From Isoptericola halotolerans (lineage in GTDB: Bacteria > Actinomycetota > Actinomycetes > Actinomycetales > Cellulomonadaceae): a DNA stretch of 64,000 nt. Under the pieces are notes generated by a model, which saw only the letters and a program-made list of their open reading frames with translations, searched no databases and was not told the origin of the DNA. A program made the position numbers and the translations under genes. The stretch is from contig NZ_PVTX01000007.1 of assembly GCF_003003075.1 (NCBI RefSeq), positions 62,001-126,000 of the forward strand, given 5' to 3'. Positions 1 through 9,540 of the stretch are shown here, piece by piece. How positions within the stretch are numbered: the stretch's first letter is position 1; every line of letters starts with the position of its first letter.

Positions 1-1176
1 GTCGGTCCCGACGACCACGGCCGCCCGCAGCCGGTCCGCCCGGCTCGCGACCAGGTCGTCGAAGGACGCGCCCTTGGCGAGCCCGCCGGCGACCCACACG
101 GCGGTGCCCGGCGCGCAGGCGGCCAGCGCGGCCGCGGCCGCGTGCGCGTTCGTGGCCTTCGAGTCGTCCACGTAGGCCACGCCGTCGACGTGCCGCACGA
201 CGGCGGCCCGGTGGGCGTCCGGCCGGAAGGCGCGCAGACCGTCGCGCACGGCGTGGGCCGCGACGCCGTGCGCCCGGGCGAGCGCGGCCGCGGCGAGGGC
301 GTCGGCGACGACGTGCGGTGGCGCCCCGGCGGGGCCCAGGTGCGCCAGGTCGTCGAGGGTGCCGAGCTCGGCGGCGGTGCGCAGCCGGTCCCGGGCGTCG
401 GCCGGCGCGTGGAACGCCCGGTCCACGAGGACGCCCTCGACGACGCCGAGCTGGCCCGGGCCGGGCGCCCCGAGGGTGAACCCCACCGCGAGGGCGCCCT
501 CCGCGACGTCGGCGTCCCGCACGAGCTGCTCGGTCCGCGGGTCCGCCACGTTGTAGACGCACGCGACCTGCGCCCCGCGGTAGATGCGGCCCTTGGCGGC
601 GGCGTACGCGTCCAGCGAACCGTGCCAGTCGAGGTGGTCGGTCGCCACGTTGAGCACGGCGCCCGCCTGCACCGCCATCGAGACCGTGTGGTGCAGCTGG
701 AAGCTGGAGAGCTCGACGGCCAGCACGTCCAGGGACGGGTCCTGGGCCGCGGCCAGGACGGGTGTGCCCACGTTGCCCACCGCGGCGGTCCGCAGCCCGG
801 CGGCGGTGAGGATGGAGGCCAGCATCCGTACCGTGGTGGTCTTGCCGTTGGTGCCCGTCACCGCGAGCCACGGCGCACCGGCCCGCAGCCGCCAGGCGAG
901 CTCGACCTCGCTCCACACCGGGACGCCGGCCGCGCGGGCCGCCGCGAGCAGGGCCGCCGAGGGCGGCCAGCCGGGCGAGACCACCACGACGTCGGCGTCC
1001 GCGACCAGCCGTGCGGCGACCACGGGGTCCGCCGCGTCCGTCCCGGAGACGTCGGCGTCCTCCGCCCGGGCGTCCACCGTCACCACCGACGCCGCACGTC
1101 CCGCCAGGGCGTCGACGACGGCACGACCGGTCACCCCGAGGCCCGCCACCACCGCACGGGCGCCGTCCACCGTCAA
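1..1176 (-). CDS. murD: UDP-N-acetylmuramoylalanine--D-glutamate ligase MurD (C-terminus cut off by window edge)
   Basis: MurD adds D-glutamate to UDP-MurNAc-L-Ala with ATP in the cytoplasm, the second amino-acid step of peptidoglycan precursor synthesis. About 392 codons are present and the frame is still open at base 1, so the C-terminal end is missing. The Mur-ligase P-loop GTNGKTTT lies near 841-870 and the N-terminal Rossmann part ([11 protein letters not shown]) is visible. The start is TTG at 1176 or GTG at 1170; TTG overlaps the mraY stop by four bases, which fits the coupling used throughout this operon. It is the last dcw gene in view; ftsW and murG would be expected beyond the edge. 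Confidence 0.93.
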   Translation of the reverse strand, partial: MTVDGARAVVAGLGVTGRAVVDALAGRAASVVTVDARAEDADVSGTDAADPVVAARLVADADVVVVSPGWPPSAALLAAARAAGVPVWSEVELAWRLRAGAPWLAVTGTNGKTTTVRMLASILTAAGLRTAAVGNVGTPVLAAAQDPSLDVLAVELSSFQLHHTVSMAVQAGAVLNVATDHLDWHGSLDAYAAAKGRIYRGAQVACVYNVADPRTEQLVRDADVAEGALAVGFTLGAPGPGQLGVVEGVLVDRAFHAPADARDRLRTAAELGTLDDLAHLGPAGAPPHVVADALAAAALARAHGVAAHAVRDGLRAFRPDAHRAAVVRHVDGVAYVDDSKATNAHAAAAALAACAPGTAVWVAGGLAKGASFDDLVASRADRLRAAVVVGTD

Positions 1177-2255
1177 CTGACGACCCACTCGGCGTAGAAG
1201 ACGCCCATCCCCAGCGCCGCGAAGAAGCCGGCGATGAGCCAGAAGCGGATGACGATCGTCACCTCTCCCCACCCGGACAGCTCGAAGTGGTGGTGCAGCG
1301 GCGCCATCTTGAAGACCCGCTTGCCGGTGAGCTTGAACGACCCGATCTGGATGATGTCGCTCATCACGATGATGACGAACAGTCCACCGATGATCGCCGC
1401 GAGGATCTCCGTGCGGCTGAGGATCGACAGCCCGGCGAGGGCGCCCCCCAGCGCCAGCGAGCCCGTGTCGCCCATGAAGATCTTCGCCGGGCTCGCGTTC
1501 CACCACAGGAAGCCGACGCAGGCGCCCATGATCGCCGCCGCGACGATCGCCAGGTCCTGCGGGTCGCGCACCTCGTAGCAGCCCGGCCCGGCGGCGGCGG
1601 CCCGCTGGCAGGACTGGTTGAGCTGCCAGATGCCGACCAGCACGTACGCACCGAACACGATGAGGGAGGACCCGGTGGCCAGCCCGTCGAGACCGTCGGT
1701 GAGGTTGACCGCGTTCGACCAGGCCGTGATGAGGAAGTTCGCCCAGATCACGAACAGGAGCAGGCCCACGGTGGCACCGGCGAACGCGAGGTCGAGGTTG
1801 GTGTCGCGCAGGAACGAGATCCGCGTGGAGGCCGGGGTGCGGGAGTTCGCGTTGGGGAACTGCAGGGCCAGCACCGCGAACGAGATGCCGACGAACCCCT
1901 GGCCGACGATCTTGGCCCGCGCCGTCAGTCCGAGGGACCGCTGGTTGCGGATCTTGGTGAAGTCGTCGAGGAACCCCACCAGCCCCAGCCCGGTCATGAG
2001 GTACAGCGCCAGGAGCGCGGACGCGCTCGGCGGCCGACCGGCGAAGATCATGGACGCCGCCACGCCCAGGAGCGTGGCGCCGATGATGACCACCCCGCCC
2101 ATGGTGGGCGTGCCACGCTTCGTGAAGTGCGCCGTCGGGCCGTCCTGCCGGACGAACTGGCCGTAGTTGCGACGCACCAGGAACTTGATGAACAGGGGCG
2201 TGCCGAGCAGCGCGACGAGGAGCGAGACGCCCGCGGCCGCGAGGACCGCGATCAC
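1173..2255 (-). CDS. mraY: Phospho-N-acetylmuramoyl-pentapeptide transferase MraY
   Basis: MraY moves phospho-MurNAc-pentapeptide from UDP to undecaprenyl phosphate, giving lipid I at the inner face of the membrane. The 360-residue product has the family's usual length and about ten hydrophobic segments. The catalytic motifs [19 protein letters not shown] and HHHFE are intact. A longer frame runs back to 2291, but the GTG at 2255 is chosen because it overlaps the murF stop (GTGA) and has GGAGG eight bases upstream, inside the end of murF. It is translationally coupled to both murF and murD. Confidence 0.97.
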   Translation of the reverse strand: MIAVLAAAGVSLLVALLGTPLFIKFLVRRNYGQFVRQDGPTAHFTKRGTPTMGGVVIIGATLLGVAASMIFAGRPPSASALLALYLMTGLGLVGFLDDFTKIRNQRSLGLTARAKIVGQGFVGISFAVLALQFPNANSRTPASTRISFLRDTNLDLAFAGATVGLLLFVIWANFLITAWSNAVNLTDGLDGLATGSSLIVFGAYVLVGIWQLNQSCQRAAAAGPGCYEVRDPQDLAIVAAAIMGACVGFLWWNASPAKIFMGDTGSLALGGALAGLSILSRTEILAAIIGGLFVIIVMSDIIQIGSFKLTGKRVFKMAPLHHHFELSGWGEVTIVIRFWLIAGFFAALGMGVFYAEWVVS

Positions 2256-3658
2256 GCGTCGGCCTCCACGAGCTGGTCGGCGAGACGCCACAGGCCGGAG
2301 CCCTGCGACGCCTTGACGAGGACGACGTCGCCCGCGGTCAGCTCGGCGGCGAGCACTTCCCGCGCGGCCTCCAGATCGGGCACGAACACCGACTCCTCTC
2401 CCCAGGAGCCCTCCTGCTGGGCCCCCTCGTGGACGTGGTACGCCCCTTCGCCGACCACGACGAGACGCTTGACGTTGAGCCGGACCGCGAGCCGACCGAT
2501 CGCGTCGTGCTCGACGCGCGCGGCGTCGCCGAGCTCGCGCATCTCCCCCACGACGGCGACCGACCGGCGGGTGCGTCCCGCCATGACCGCCAGCGTACGC
2601 AACGCCGCGCGCATCGAGTCGGGGTTCGCGTTGTAGGAGTCGTCGACGATCGTCACCCCGTCGGACCGCTCGGTCACGGCCATGCGGTGCGGGCTCAACG
2701 GCGTGGCCGACGAGAGCCGCTCCGCGACCACCTCCAGCGGCACGCCGAGCTGCAGGGCCGTCGCGGCGGCGGCCAGCGCGTTGGTCACGTGGTGGGCTCC
2801 GACCAGCCGCAGCTCGACCGGGGCGGTGCCGTCGGCGGTGGTGAGGGCGAACCGGGCCCGGCCGCCGTCGACGACCACCTCGCGGGCGCGGACGTCGGCC
2901 GCCGGGATGGTGCCGAACGTGACGACGTCGGTGCCAGGCGCGGCCCGGTTCGACATCGCGGCGACCCGCGAGTCGTCGACGTTGAGCACCACCGTCCCGC
3001 CGTGGCGCACACCCTCGACCATCTCCCCCTTGGTGCGGGCGATCGTCTCGACGTCACCGAACCGGCCGAGGTGCGCGGTGCCCACCGCGAGGACGATGCC
3101 GACGTCCGGCGGGGCCACCCGCGTCAGGTCGGCGATGTTGCCCGGGGCGTCGGCGCCCATCTCCAGGACCAGCACCCGCGTGGCCGTCGTGGCCCGCAGC
3201 ACGGTGAGGGGAAGGCCGATCTCGTTGTTGAAGGACCCGGCCGGCACCACGATCGCCTCCGGCCCCACGTCCGGCCCCAGGAGCTGGCCGAGCAGGTCCT
3301 TGGTGGTGGTCTTGCCGACCGAGCCGGTCACGGCCACCACCCGGACCTCGCCGGCCGCCCGGAGCCGCTCCAGGACCACGCGGGCGAGCGCGCCGAGCGC
3401 GACCTGGACGTCGGCCACGACGACGCACGGGACGCCGTCGACCGGGCGGGTGGCCAGGACCAGCGCGGCGCCTGCTGCGACGGCAGCGGCGGCGAAGTCG
3501 TGCCCGTCGACGTGCTCCCCCGGGACCGCCACGAAGAGCGCCCCCGCCTCGACCAGACGCGAGTCGACGACCACGGGGCCGGTCACGGCCGCGCCGGCCT
3601 CGGCCCGCAGCGTGCCGGACGTCGCCTCGGCCACCTCGGCGGCAGTGAGCTCGATCAT
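2252..3658 (-). CDS. murF: UDP-MurNAc-tripeptide--D-alanyl-D-alanine ligase MurF
   Basis: MurF adds the D-Ala-D-Ala dipeptide to the UDP-MurNAc-tripeptide, completing the pentapeptide. The 468-residue protein shows the P-loop [11 protein letters not shown], the central Mur-ligase domain and the [10 protein letters not shown] motif that binds substrate. The ATG at 3658 overlaps the murE stop codon as ATGA, and the gene's own stop overlaps the mraY start, so murE-murF-mraY are coupled. Length and motif order are standard for the family. Confidence 0.97.
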   Translation of the reverse strand: MIELTAAEVAEATSGTLRAEAGAAVTGPVVVDSRLVEAGALFVAVPGEHVDGHDFAAAAVAAGAALVLATRPVDGVPCVVVADVQVALGALARVVLERLRAAGEVRVVAVTGSVGKTTTKDLLGQLLGPDVGPEAIVVPAGSFNNEIGLPLTVLRATTATRVLVLEMGADAPGNIADLTRVAPPDVGIVLAVGTAHLGRFGDVETIARTKGEMVEGVRHGGTVVLNVDDSRVAAMSNRAAPGTDVVTFGTIPAADVRAREVVVDGGRARFALTTADGTAPVELRLVGAHHVTNALAAAATALQLGVPLEVVAERLSSATPLSPHRMAVTERSDGVTIVDDSYNANPDSMRAALRTLAVMAGRTRRSVAVVGEMRELGDAARVEHDAIGRLAVRLNVKRLVVVGEGAYHVHEGAQQEGSWGEESVFVPDLEAAREVLAAELTAGDVVLVKASQGSGLWRLADQLVEADA

Positions 3659-5253
3659 GCGGAAGGGGTCCTCTCTGCACGGGCACGCAGGGCGCTGCGG
3701 GCCTCGACACGGTCGTCCAGGGCGACGTCGACGCCCCGGACCTCCTGGATGGTCTCGTGGCCGCGTCCGGCGACCAGCACGGTGTCGGTCGGGCCGGCCT
3801 CGAGCACGGCACGCCGGACGGCCTCGGCCCGGTCCCCGACCTCCTGCACGACGATGTCACGCCCGGCCGCGCGAGCGCTCGCGCGGGCGGCCTCGGCCCC
3901 GGCGAGCACCTCGGCGCGGATCTTCGCGGCGTCCTCGTCGTGCGGGTCGTCGTCCGTCAGCACGACGACGTCGGCGCCCGCCACGGCCGCGGCGCCCATC
4001 GCGGGCCGCTTGCCCGGGTCACGGTCCCCCGTGGCCCCGAAGACCACGACGAGGCGACCCGCCGTCGTCGGCCGCAGCGCCGCCAGGGCGAGCTCGAGCG
4101 CGTCGGTGTTGTGCGCGAAGTCGACGACCACCCGCGGGTGCCCGTCGCCACCGGCGCCGACCACCTCCATGCGGCCGGGCACGCGCGCGGACAGCCCGTC
4201 CGCCGCGTCCAGGGCGGCGCTGACGTGCTCCGGAGCAGCCCCGGATGCCAGGACCATGACGACGGCGAGCGCCGCGTTCGCCACGTTGAACCCGCCCGGC
4301 AGCGCGGTGGAGGTCCGCAGCTCGCGGCCGTCGGTGTGCCGCAGCGTGAACGCCGACCCCGTCCCGTGCGGGGCGACGTCGGAGACGGTCCAGTCCGCCG
4401 TCGGGGCGTCGTGCGGCGCCGGAAGGGTGCGGACCGTCTCCACGGGGACACCCGCCGACGCCGCCATCCGCTCGCCCCAGGCGTCGTCCACCACGACGAC
4501 ACCCCGCCGCGACCGCGCCGGGGTGAACAGCTCCGCCTTGGCCGCGAAGTAGGTGGGCAGGTCGCCGTGGAAGTCCAGGTGGTCCTGGCTGAGGTTGGTG
4601 AAGCCGGCCACGTCGAAGACGATGCCGTCGACCCGGCGCATCGTCACGGCGTGCGACGAGACCTCCATCGTCAGGGCGTCGACGCCGATCTCCCGCATCC
4701 GGGCCAGGAGCGCCTGCAGGTCCGCGGCCTCCGGGGTCGTGAGCCGGCTCGGCAGGACCTGGTCACCGGCGCGGGTCTCCACGGTGCCGACGAGTCCGCC
4801 ACGGTGTCCCAGGGCGCGCAGCAGGTGGTCCACCTGGTACGTCGTGGTGGTCTTGCCGTTGGTCCCCGTCACGCCGAACGTCGTCAGGTGCTGGGCCGGC
4901 TCGCCGTGCACCCAGGCCGCGACGGGCCCCAGCACGCCGCGCACGTCGTCCGCGACCAGCACGGGGACGCCGATGCCGGCCAGCATGCGTGCCCCGGCGG
5001 TGTCGGTGAGCACCGCGGGGGCGCCCCGTCGCACGGCGTCCGCCGCGTACGTCGCGCCGTGGCTGCGAGCGCCCGGCAGGGCGACGAACAGGTCCCCGGG
5101 GACCACCGCCCGGTTGTCGCTGGCGACGGCCGAGACGAGGACCTCGGACGACGGCCCGCCGGACGCGACGGTCAGGCCGAAGGCCGTGGCGACGTCGGCC
5201 AGCCGACGCGGGACGGGATCCGCGGGACGGATGCGATCGGTCGGGGATGTCAC
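3655..5253 (-). CDS. murE: UDP-MurNAc-L-alanyl-D-glutamate ligase MurE (apparently not DAP-specific)
   Basis: MurE adds the third residue of the stem peptide. The 532-residue protein has the P-loop GTNGKTTT and all three Mur-ligase domains. At the position that recognises the amino acid it reads DDDPHDED. Meso-diaminopimelate enzymes carry DNPR there, the arginine contacting the DAP carboxylate. I therefore infer that lysine or ornithine is added, as in Micrococcales families with Lys- or Orn-type peptidoglycan; this cannot be settled from sequence alone. The start is GTG at 5253, 28 bases after the ftsI stop, with AGGTAGG upstream. Confidence 0.94.
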   Translation of the reverse strand: MTSPTDRIRPADPVPRRLADVATAFGLTVASGGPSSEVLVSAVASDNRAVVPGDLFVALPGARSHGATYAADAVRRGAPAVLTDTAGARMLAGIGVPVLVADDVRGVLGPVAAWVHGEPAQHLTTFGVTGTNGKTTTTYQVDHLLRALGHRGGLVGTVETRAGDQVLPSRLTTPEAADLQALLARMREIGVDALTMEVSSHAVTMRRVDGIVFDVAGFTNLSQDHLDFHGDLPTYFAAKAELFTPARSRRGVVVVDDAWGERMAASAGVPVETVRTLPAPHDAPTADWTVSDVAPHGTGSAFTLRHTDGRELRTSTALPGGFNVANAALAVVMVLASGAAPEHVSAALDAADGLSARVPGRMEVVGAGGDGHPRVVVDFAHNTDALELALAALRPTTAGRLVVVFGATGDRDPGKRPAMGAAAVAGADVVVLTDDDPHDEDAAKIRAEVLAGAEAARASARAAGRDIVVQEVGDRAEAVRRAVLEAGPTDTVLVAGRGHETIQEVRGVDVALDDRVEARSALRARAERTPSA

Positions 5254-5281
5254 GGGGTAGAACCTACCTGCTGTGCGCAGG

Positions 5282-7192
5282 TCACCAGGTCAGCGGGAAC
5301 TGGTCGACGGGCTCGTCCGAGGGCGGGACACCCTCCTTGCGCAGCGTGTAGCCCATGAGGTCGGAGAAGACCGGCGCGGCGACCACACCGCCGAAGATCG
5401 ACGACCGCGGGCTCTTGAGGAAGACCGACACCGTGTAGCGCGGGTCGTCCGCGGGCGCGACGCCGATGTACGACGCCACGTAGGTGGTGCCGCCACCCTC
5501 GAACATCTGGGCGGTGCCCGTCTTGCCGGCCACCCGGTACCCGGGCACCTGGGCGGCGGATCCCGTCCCGTCCTCGCTCGTGGCGGCCTCCATCATCGTC
5601 AGCACGTCGTCCGCCGTCTCCTCGGAGACCACCTGCTCACCCTCGCCGGGTTCCGCGTCGGTCCGCACGCCGTCGGTCGTCTGCGTACCGGCCAGGAGCC
5701 TGGCCGGCAGATGGACCCCGCCGTTGGCGATGGTCGAGAAGACCTGGGTGGCCTGCATCGCGCTGACCGCCACGCCCTGGCCGAAGAGGACGGTGTACGG
5801 GGTCCGGTTCTCGATCTCGTCGATGTTCTCGTCCGGCAGGAGCCCGGCGCTCTCTCCGGGTAGACCGAGCGCGGTGCGCTCACCCAGGCCGAACTTGCGC
5901 AGGTAGTCGTACCGCACGGCCCAGGGGATCTCCTGACCCATCATCACCGTGCCGGTGTTGGAGGACTGCGCCAGGATGCCGGCGAGCGTCCACCGCTCGA
6001 CCGGGTGCGGGTGGGAGTCACGGAAGGTCTCGCCGTCCACGGTGAACGTGTCCGGCACCTCGAACTGGTCCGTGGGTTTCCAGTAACCGCCCTCGAGCGC
6101 GGCGGCCATCGCGATCACCTTGCCGGTCGAACCCGGCTCGAAGACCACGTTCACGGCCCGCGACCCGTCCGCGACGGCCGAGGTCGAGCGGTCGTTCGGG
6201 TCCACGTCCCCCGAGTCCGCCATGGCGACGACCTCACCCGTGCGCACGTCGTGGACGATGGCCATGGCGTACGACGCACCGGTGTCGCGGACGGCGTCGT
6301 CGAGCAGCTCCTCCGCCTTCCACTGCACGTCCGCGTCGATCGTCAGGCAGACGTCCTGACCGGGCACCGCCGCCACCGACTCGATCTCCGAGCCGGGGAT
6401 CGGCACCCCGTCGCGGCCCCGCTCGTACGTGCGCGTGCCGTCCGTGCCCGCGAGCACGTCGTCGTACGCCGCCTCGACACCACCCTGGCCGTCCATCGCG
6501 GAGTTCACGTAGCCCAGGATCGGCCCCGCGACGGCTCCCGAGGGGTAGGTTCGCTTGGAGCTCAGCTCGGTGGGGATGTACGCCCGCAGGTCCAGCTCGG
6601 TGACGGCACGCTGCACCTCCGGCACCACGCCCTCCTTGAGCTTGACGTACCGGTCCTCGCCGTTGAGCTTGGCCGCGAGCGTCTCCTTCGACTCTCCCAG
6701 CACCGGCCCCAGGAGCTGGGCGATGCCCAGGGCGCCGTCCTGGACCGGCTCCCCCTCGGCGTCGTGCCGGGAGTTGCCCCGGAAGTTCTGGATCGCGTCC
6801 TGGTCCGCGATGATCGTGTAGCGGTCGACCGACGTGGCCAGGACCGTGCCGTTGCGGTCGAGGATGTTCCCGCGGTGCGCCGGGGTCACCTGGGTGGCGA
6901 GCCGGTCCTGCTGGGCGTCCGAGGCCAGCGCGGCACCCTGTACCACCTGGACCTGCACGAGCCGGCCGACGAAGACGGTGAGGACGATCGCCGCCAGGAC
7001 GATGAGCCACCGCTGCCGACGGGCGGGGTCACCGGCCTCGCGCCGCCGGGTCGGGGTCCGTGTGGTGGGCCGCGCGGTGGAGGCCGGACGCCGGGCGGTC
7101 CTGCCCCCACCGGTGGGTCGTCTCGTCACACCTCGATCTTGCGTCCGGACGGGCCCGGAGCCGCGGGACCGCGCCGGGCGTGTCGCGCTCAC
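5282..7192 (-). CDS. ftsI: Septal peptidoglycan transpeptidase FtsI (PBP3, class B)
   Basis: FtsI crosslinks septal peptidoglycan as part of the divisome. The roughly 636-residue product has a basic Thr/Arg/Pro-rich cytoplasmic tail, one membrane anchor (WLIVLAAIVLTVFVGRLV), a pedestal domain and the transpeptidase domain with SxxK as STGK, SxN as SSN and KTGT. The start is taken as GTG at 7192 because it overlaps the ftsL stop (GTGA) with GAGGAG just ahead; a later GTG (VTRRPTGGG) is possible. The C-terminus lacks PASTA repeats. Confidence 0.96.
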   Translation of the reverse strand: MSATRPARSRGSGPVRTQDRGVTRRPTGGGRTARRPASTARPTTRTPTRRREAGDPARRQRWLIVLAAIVLTVFVGRLVQVQVVQGAALASDAQQDRLATQVTPAHRGNILDRNGTVLATSVDRYTIIADQDAIQNFRGNSRHDAEGEPVQDGALGIAQLLGPVLGESKETLAAKLNGEDRYVKLKEGVVPEVQRAVTELDLRAYIPTELSSKRTYPSGAVAGPILGYVNSAMDGQGGVEAAYDDVLAGTDGTRTYERGRDGVPIPGSEIESVAAVPGQDVCLTIDADVQWKAEELLDDAVRDTGASYAMAIVHDVRTGEVVAMADSGDVDPNDRSTSAVADGSRAVNVVFEPGSTGKVIAMAAALEGGYWKPTDQFEVPDTFTVDGETFRDSHPHPVERWTLAGILAQSSNTGTVMMGQEIPWAVRYDYLRKFGLGERTALGLPGESAGLLPDENIDEIENRTPYTVLFGQGVAVSAMQATQVFSTIANGGVHLPARLLAGTQTTDGVRTDAEPGEGEQVVSEETADDVLTMMEAATSEDGTGSAAQVPGYRVAGKTGTAQMFEGGGTTYVASYIGVAPADDPRYTVSVFLKSPRSSIFGGVVAAPVFSDLMGYTLRKEGVPPSDEPVDQFPLTW

Positions 7193-7611
7193 GGCTCCTC
7201 CGCGGACCCCGCGACGATCGTTCCCTCGACCACGGAGAGCATCGTCATGTCCTCCGCCGGGACCATCCCCAGCCGCGTCGCCTGCTGCGGCAACGACGAC
7301 TCGGCCGCCCGCAGCTCCGCCTGGACCTCCTGGACGTCCTGGGCGACCAGACCGACCTCCCGCTGCAGGCGAGACATCTCGTAGGAGCCCCGAGCCATCG
7401 AGGTGTTGAGCAGCAGGGCGGAGAACAGCGCACCGACGAGCACGAGGGCGCACAGCACCATGAACGGCAGGCCCGACGTCGCCTGCAGCGGCGCCCGGAC
7501 GGCGTCGAGACGGCGACCGGCACCGCCCTCCACGGCGGTGAGCGGCGCGCGCCGGGGCGTCGGCTCGCCGCGACGCTCGGGGAACGTGGCGGGTGCTCGC
7601 AGAGCGCTCAT
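7189..7611 (-). CDS. ftsL: Cell division protein FtsL-like
   Basis: This is a 140-residue bitopic protein with a basic N-terminal tail, one membrane segment at about residues 48-70 ([20 protein letters not shown]) and a heptad-rich region behind it ([19 protein letters not shown]). That layout and its place between rsmH and ftsI are those of FtsL, which with FtsB and FtsQ regulates FtsW/FtsI. Sequence identity within the family is low, so position carries much of the call. Start and stop both overlap their neighbours by four bases. Confidence 0.85.
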   Translation of the reverse strand: MSALRAPATFPERRGEPTPRRAPLTAVEGGAGRRLDAVRAPLQATSGLPFMVLCALVLVGALFSALLLNTSMARGSYEMSRLQREVGLVAQDVQEVQAELRAAESSLPQQATRLGMVPAEDMTMLSVVEGTIVAGSAEEP

Positions 7612-8636
7612 CGCGGCTCCTTCCGGGGGGGACTGCTGATCAGGTGGTCAGGCGTGGGGCGCAGCCTGCGCGCGGCCCGCAGGCGGACCGACGCCGACCG
7701 CGGGTTGCGCTCGAGCTCGGCCGGGTCAGCTGCCTCGGCGCCTCGCGTGAGGGCCTCGAGGTAGGGCCGGTGCGTCTCGGGCTCCACCGGGAGCCCAGGA
7801 GGCGCGCTGGACGTGATGCCGGCGGCGATCGCGCGCTTGACGATCCGGTCCTCGAGCGAGTGGTACGACTCCACGACGATCCGGCCGTCGACGGCCAGCG
7901 CCTCGATCGCGGCCGGCACCGCCCGCTCGAGCACCTCGAGCTCGCCGTTCACCTCGATGCGCAGCGCCTGGAACGTGCGCTTGGACGGGTTGCCCCCCGT
8001 CTTGCGCGCGGCGGCCGGGATGGCGGCACGCACGGCGTCCGCGAGCTCCGCCGTCCGCTCCCACGGATGCTCCTCGCGCCGGCGGACCAGCGCACGGGCG
8101 ACGCGGGGGGCGAACCGCTCCTCGCCGTACACCCGCAGGATCCGCGCGAGGTCTCGTTCGTCGTAGGTGTTGAGCACGTCCGCCGCCGTCATCCCGCGCG
8201 ACTGGTCCATCCGCATGTCCAGGGGCGCGTCCTGGGCATAGGCGAAGCCACGGTCCGCCTCGTCGAGCTGGAGCGACGACACCCCGAGATCCATGAGCAC
8301 GCCCTGCACGAGCCCGTCGGGGGTGCCGGCGTGCTCGGCCGCGACGTCGGCGACCTCGTCGTAGACCGCGTGCACGGGGGTGAACCGGTCGCCGAACCGC
8401 GCCAGGCGGGCGGACGCGAGCTCCAGGGCCTGGGGGTCGCGGTCGATGCCCAGCACCCGCACCCCGGGAAGCTGCTCGAGGACGGCCTCGGTGTGCCCGC
8501 CCATCCCGAGGGTGCAGTCCACGAGCACGCTGCCCGGCGCGGAGAGCGCCGGCGCGAGCAGGTCCACGCAGCGCTGCAGCAGCACGGGCACGTGGCGGTC
8601 CTGCGCGGGCCGCGCGCCGTCGTCGTGCGTGCTCAT
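7608..8636 (-). CDS. rsmH: 16S rRNA (cytosine-1402 N4)-methyltransferase RsmH
   Basis: RsmH (MraW) methylates N4 of C1402 in 16S rRNA using S-adenosylmethionine. The 342-residue protein opens with [13 protein letters not shown], followed by the SAM-binding motif [11 protein letters not shown], then [10 protein letters not shown] and the C-terminal [12 protein letters not shown] and [11 protein letters not shown] motifs, all typical. The ATG at 8636 has AGGAGG six bases upstream. Its stop overlaps the ftsL start (ATGA). Confidence 0.98.
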   Translation of the reverse strand: MSTHDDGARPAQDRHVPVLLQRCVDLLAPALSAPGSVLVDCTLGMGGHTEAVLEQLPGVRVLGIDRDPQALELASARLARFGDRFTPVHAVYDEVADVAAEHAGTPDGLVQGVLMDLGVSSLQLDEADRGFAYAQDAPLDMRMDQSRGMTAADVLNTYDERDLARILRVYGEERFAPRVARALVRRREEHPWERTAELADAVRAAIPAAARKTGGNPSKRTFQALRIEVNGELEVLERAVPAAIEALAVDGRIVVESYHSLEDRIVKRAIAAGITSSAPPGLPVEPETHRPYLEALTRGAEAADPAELERNPRSASVRLRAARRLRPTPDHLISSPPRKEPR

Positions 8637-8655
8637 GCTGCCTCCTCTCCGGGAA

Positions 8656-8677
8656 CCTTGCGTGGTCCTTGCGTGGT
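8656..8677. repeat. Tandem 11-bp direct repeat in the mraZ-rsmH spacer
   Basis: The unit CCTTGCGTGGT occurs twice head to tail, and a third partial copy (CCTT) follows. It lies in the 183-base spacer between mraZ and rsmH, in the transcribed leader of rsmH. No function is evident. Confidence 0.6.
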
Positions 8678-8720
8678 CCTTCGTCCGTCGTGCTGGGTCC
8701 GGCCCGCCCGACCAGGTCTC

Positions 8721-8770
8721 CCTCCGCGTCGTTCTGGCGCCGGGGAAGTGCGCCAGACCCTCGCGGGAGG
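8721..8770 (-). other. Nested inverted repeat between mraZ and rsmH
   Basis: TCTGGCGC (8733-8740) and GCGCCAGA (8750-8757) form a perfect 8-bp stem with a 9-base loop. Outside it CCTCCGCG (8721-8728) pairs with CGCGGGAGG (8762-8770) with one bulged G. There is no U-tract. It could be an attenuator or processing site that sets the mraZ to dcw ratio; this is inference. Confidence 0.5.
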
Positions 8771-8819
8771 AGGCCTCGTCGTGCGGGCCGGTCGGTGACT
8801 GTGCTGTTGTACGTGCCGT

Positions 8820-9293
8820 TCAGAACTGCAGGTCGGGGAAGATCTCCTCGGCCACGTCGGAGTACGAGGACTCCTGTTCCGCCAGGTAGGTCTCCCAGGC
8901 CCTGGCGTCCCACACCTCGACGCGGGTGCCGGCGCCGATCACGGCGACGTCCCGGTCGAGACCTGCGTACTCGCGCAGCGCCGCGGGGATCACCACGCGG
9001 CCCTGCTTGTCCGGCACCTCGTCGCTCGCCCCCGACAGGAACACGCGCAGGTAGTCGCGTGCCTGCCGGCTGGTGACCGGCGCCTGCCGGACCTGCTCGT
9101 ACATGCGGGAGAACTCGTCCATCGGCAGCAGGAACAGGCATCGCTCCTGGCCACGCGTCATGACGAGCCCTGCGGCGAGCCGGGCGCGGAACTTCGCGGG
9201 GAGGATGAGCCGGCCCTTCTCGTCGAGCCGAGGGGTGTACGTGCCGAGGAGCAGCCCCGTGCCCGGGAACTGGTCCCCCAGTGCTGCTGCCAC
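8820..9293 (-). CDS. mraZ: Transcriptional regulator MraZ
   Basis: MraZ is a small AbrB-like ring-forming DNA-binding protein that represses its own dcw operon. The conserved start of the family, [17 protein letters not shown], and its internal duplicate [19 protein letters not shown] are both present. A longer frame opens at 9329, but the GTG at 9293 is chosen: it has GGAGG eight bases upstream and leaves 157 residues, close to the usual 143-150. The gene heads the dcw operon, and its own operator repeats lie 30 bases upstream. Confidence 0.95.
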   Translation of the reverse strand: MAAALGDQFPGTGLLLGTYTPRLDEKGRLILPAKFRARLAAGLVMTRGQERCLFLLPMDEFSRMYEQVRQAPVTSRQARDYLRVFLSGASDEVPDKQGRVVIPAALREYAGLDRDVAVIGAGTRVEVWDARAWETYLAEQESSYSDVAEEIFPDLQF

Positions 9294-9323
9294 GGTCCGC
9301 ACCTCCCCTCGGGCTCCCGCTTC

Positions 9324-9349
9324 CTCCACGCTACTCCACTTTCCTCCAC
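9324..9349 (-). promoter_or_regulatory. MraZ operator: three GTGGAG boxes at 10-bp spacing
   Basis: On the minus strand the hexamer GTGGAG occurs three times with a period of exactly 10 bases (plus-strand positions 9324-9329, 9334-9339, 9344-9349). MraZ proteins are known to bind runs of short G-rich repeats spaced by about one helical turn in front of mraZ. The site ends 30 bases before the mraZ start. Confidence 0.85.
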
Positions 9350-9430
9350 CCGGCGCGGGACGACACGGGTAGAACTCCCCGTGCCGGCCGTTCTGCTGGC
9401 ATCACCGCAGGTCACGAGCACGGGGTGACG

Positions 9431-9446
9431 GTGGAGCGGGGTGGAG
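9431..9446 (+). promoter_or_regulatory. Second pair of MraZ-box-like GTGGAG repeats facing moxR
   Basis: Two GTGGAG hexamers with the same 10-base period (9431-9436, 9441-9446) lie on the plus strand, about 50 bases before the -10 element of moxR. They match the mraZ boxes in sequence and spacing but are only two in number and sit in G-rich DNA, so chance is possible. Confidence 0.4.
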
Positions 9447-9497
9447 GGCCGAGCAGCGTCCTGCGTGATCGACGTCACGTGCAGGTCACGGACGGAC

Positions 9498-9503
9498 TAG
9501 GCT
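9498..9503 (+). promoter_or_regulatory. -10 element (TAGGCT) of the moxR operon
   Basis: TAGGCT fits the actinobacterial TANNNT consensus and would start transcription near 9510, giving a 5' leader of about 30 bases that holds the moxR ribosome binding site (GGAGG, 9529-9533). No clear -35 is seen. Confidence 0.5.
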
Positions 9504-9540
9504 GCTCGCAGCACCATGACGGACGACCGGAGGCCACCCT

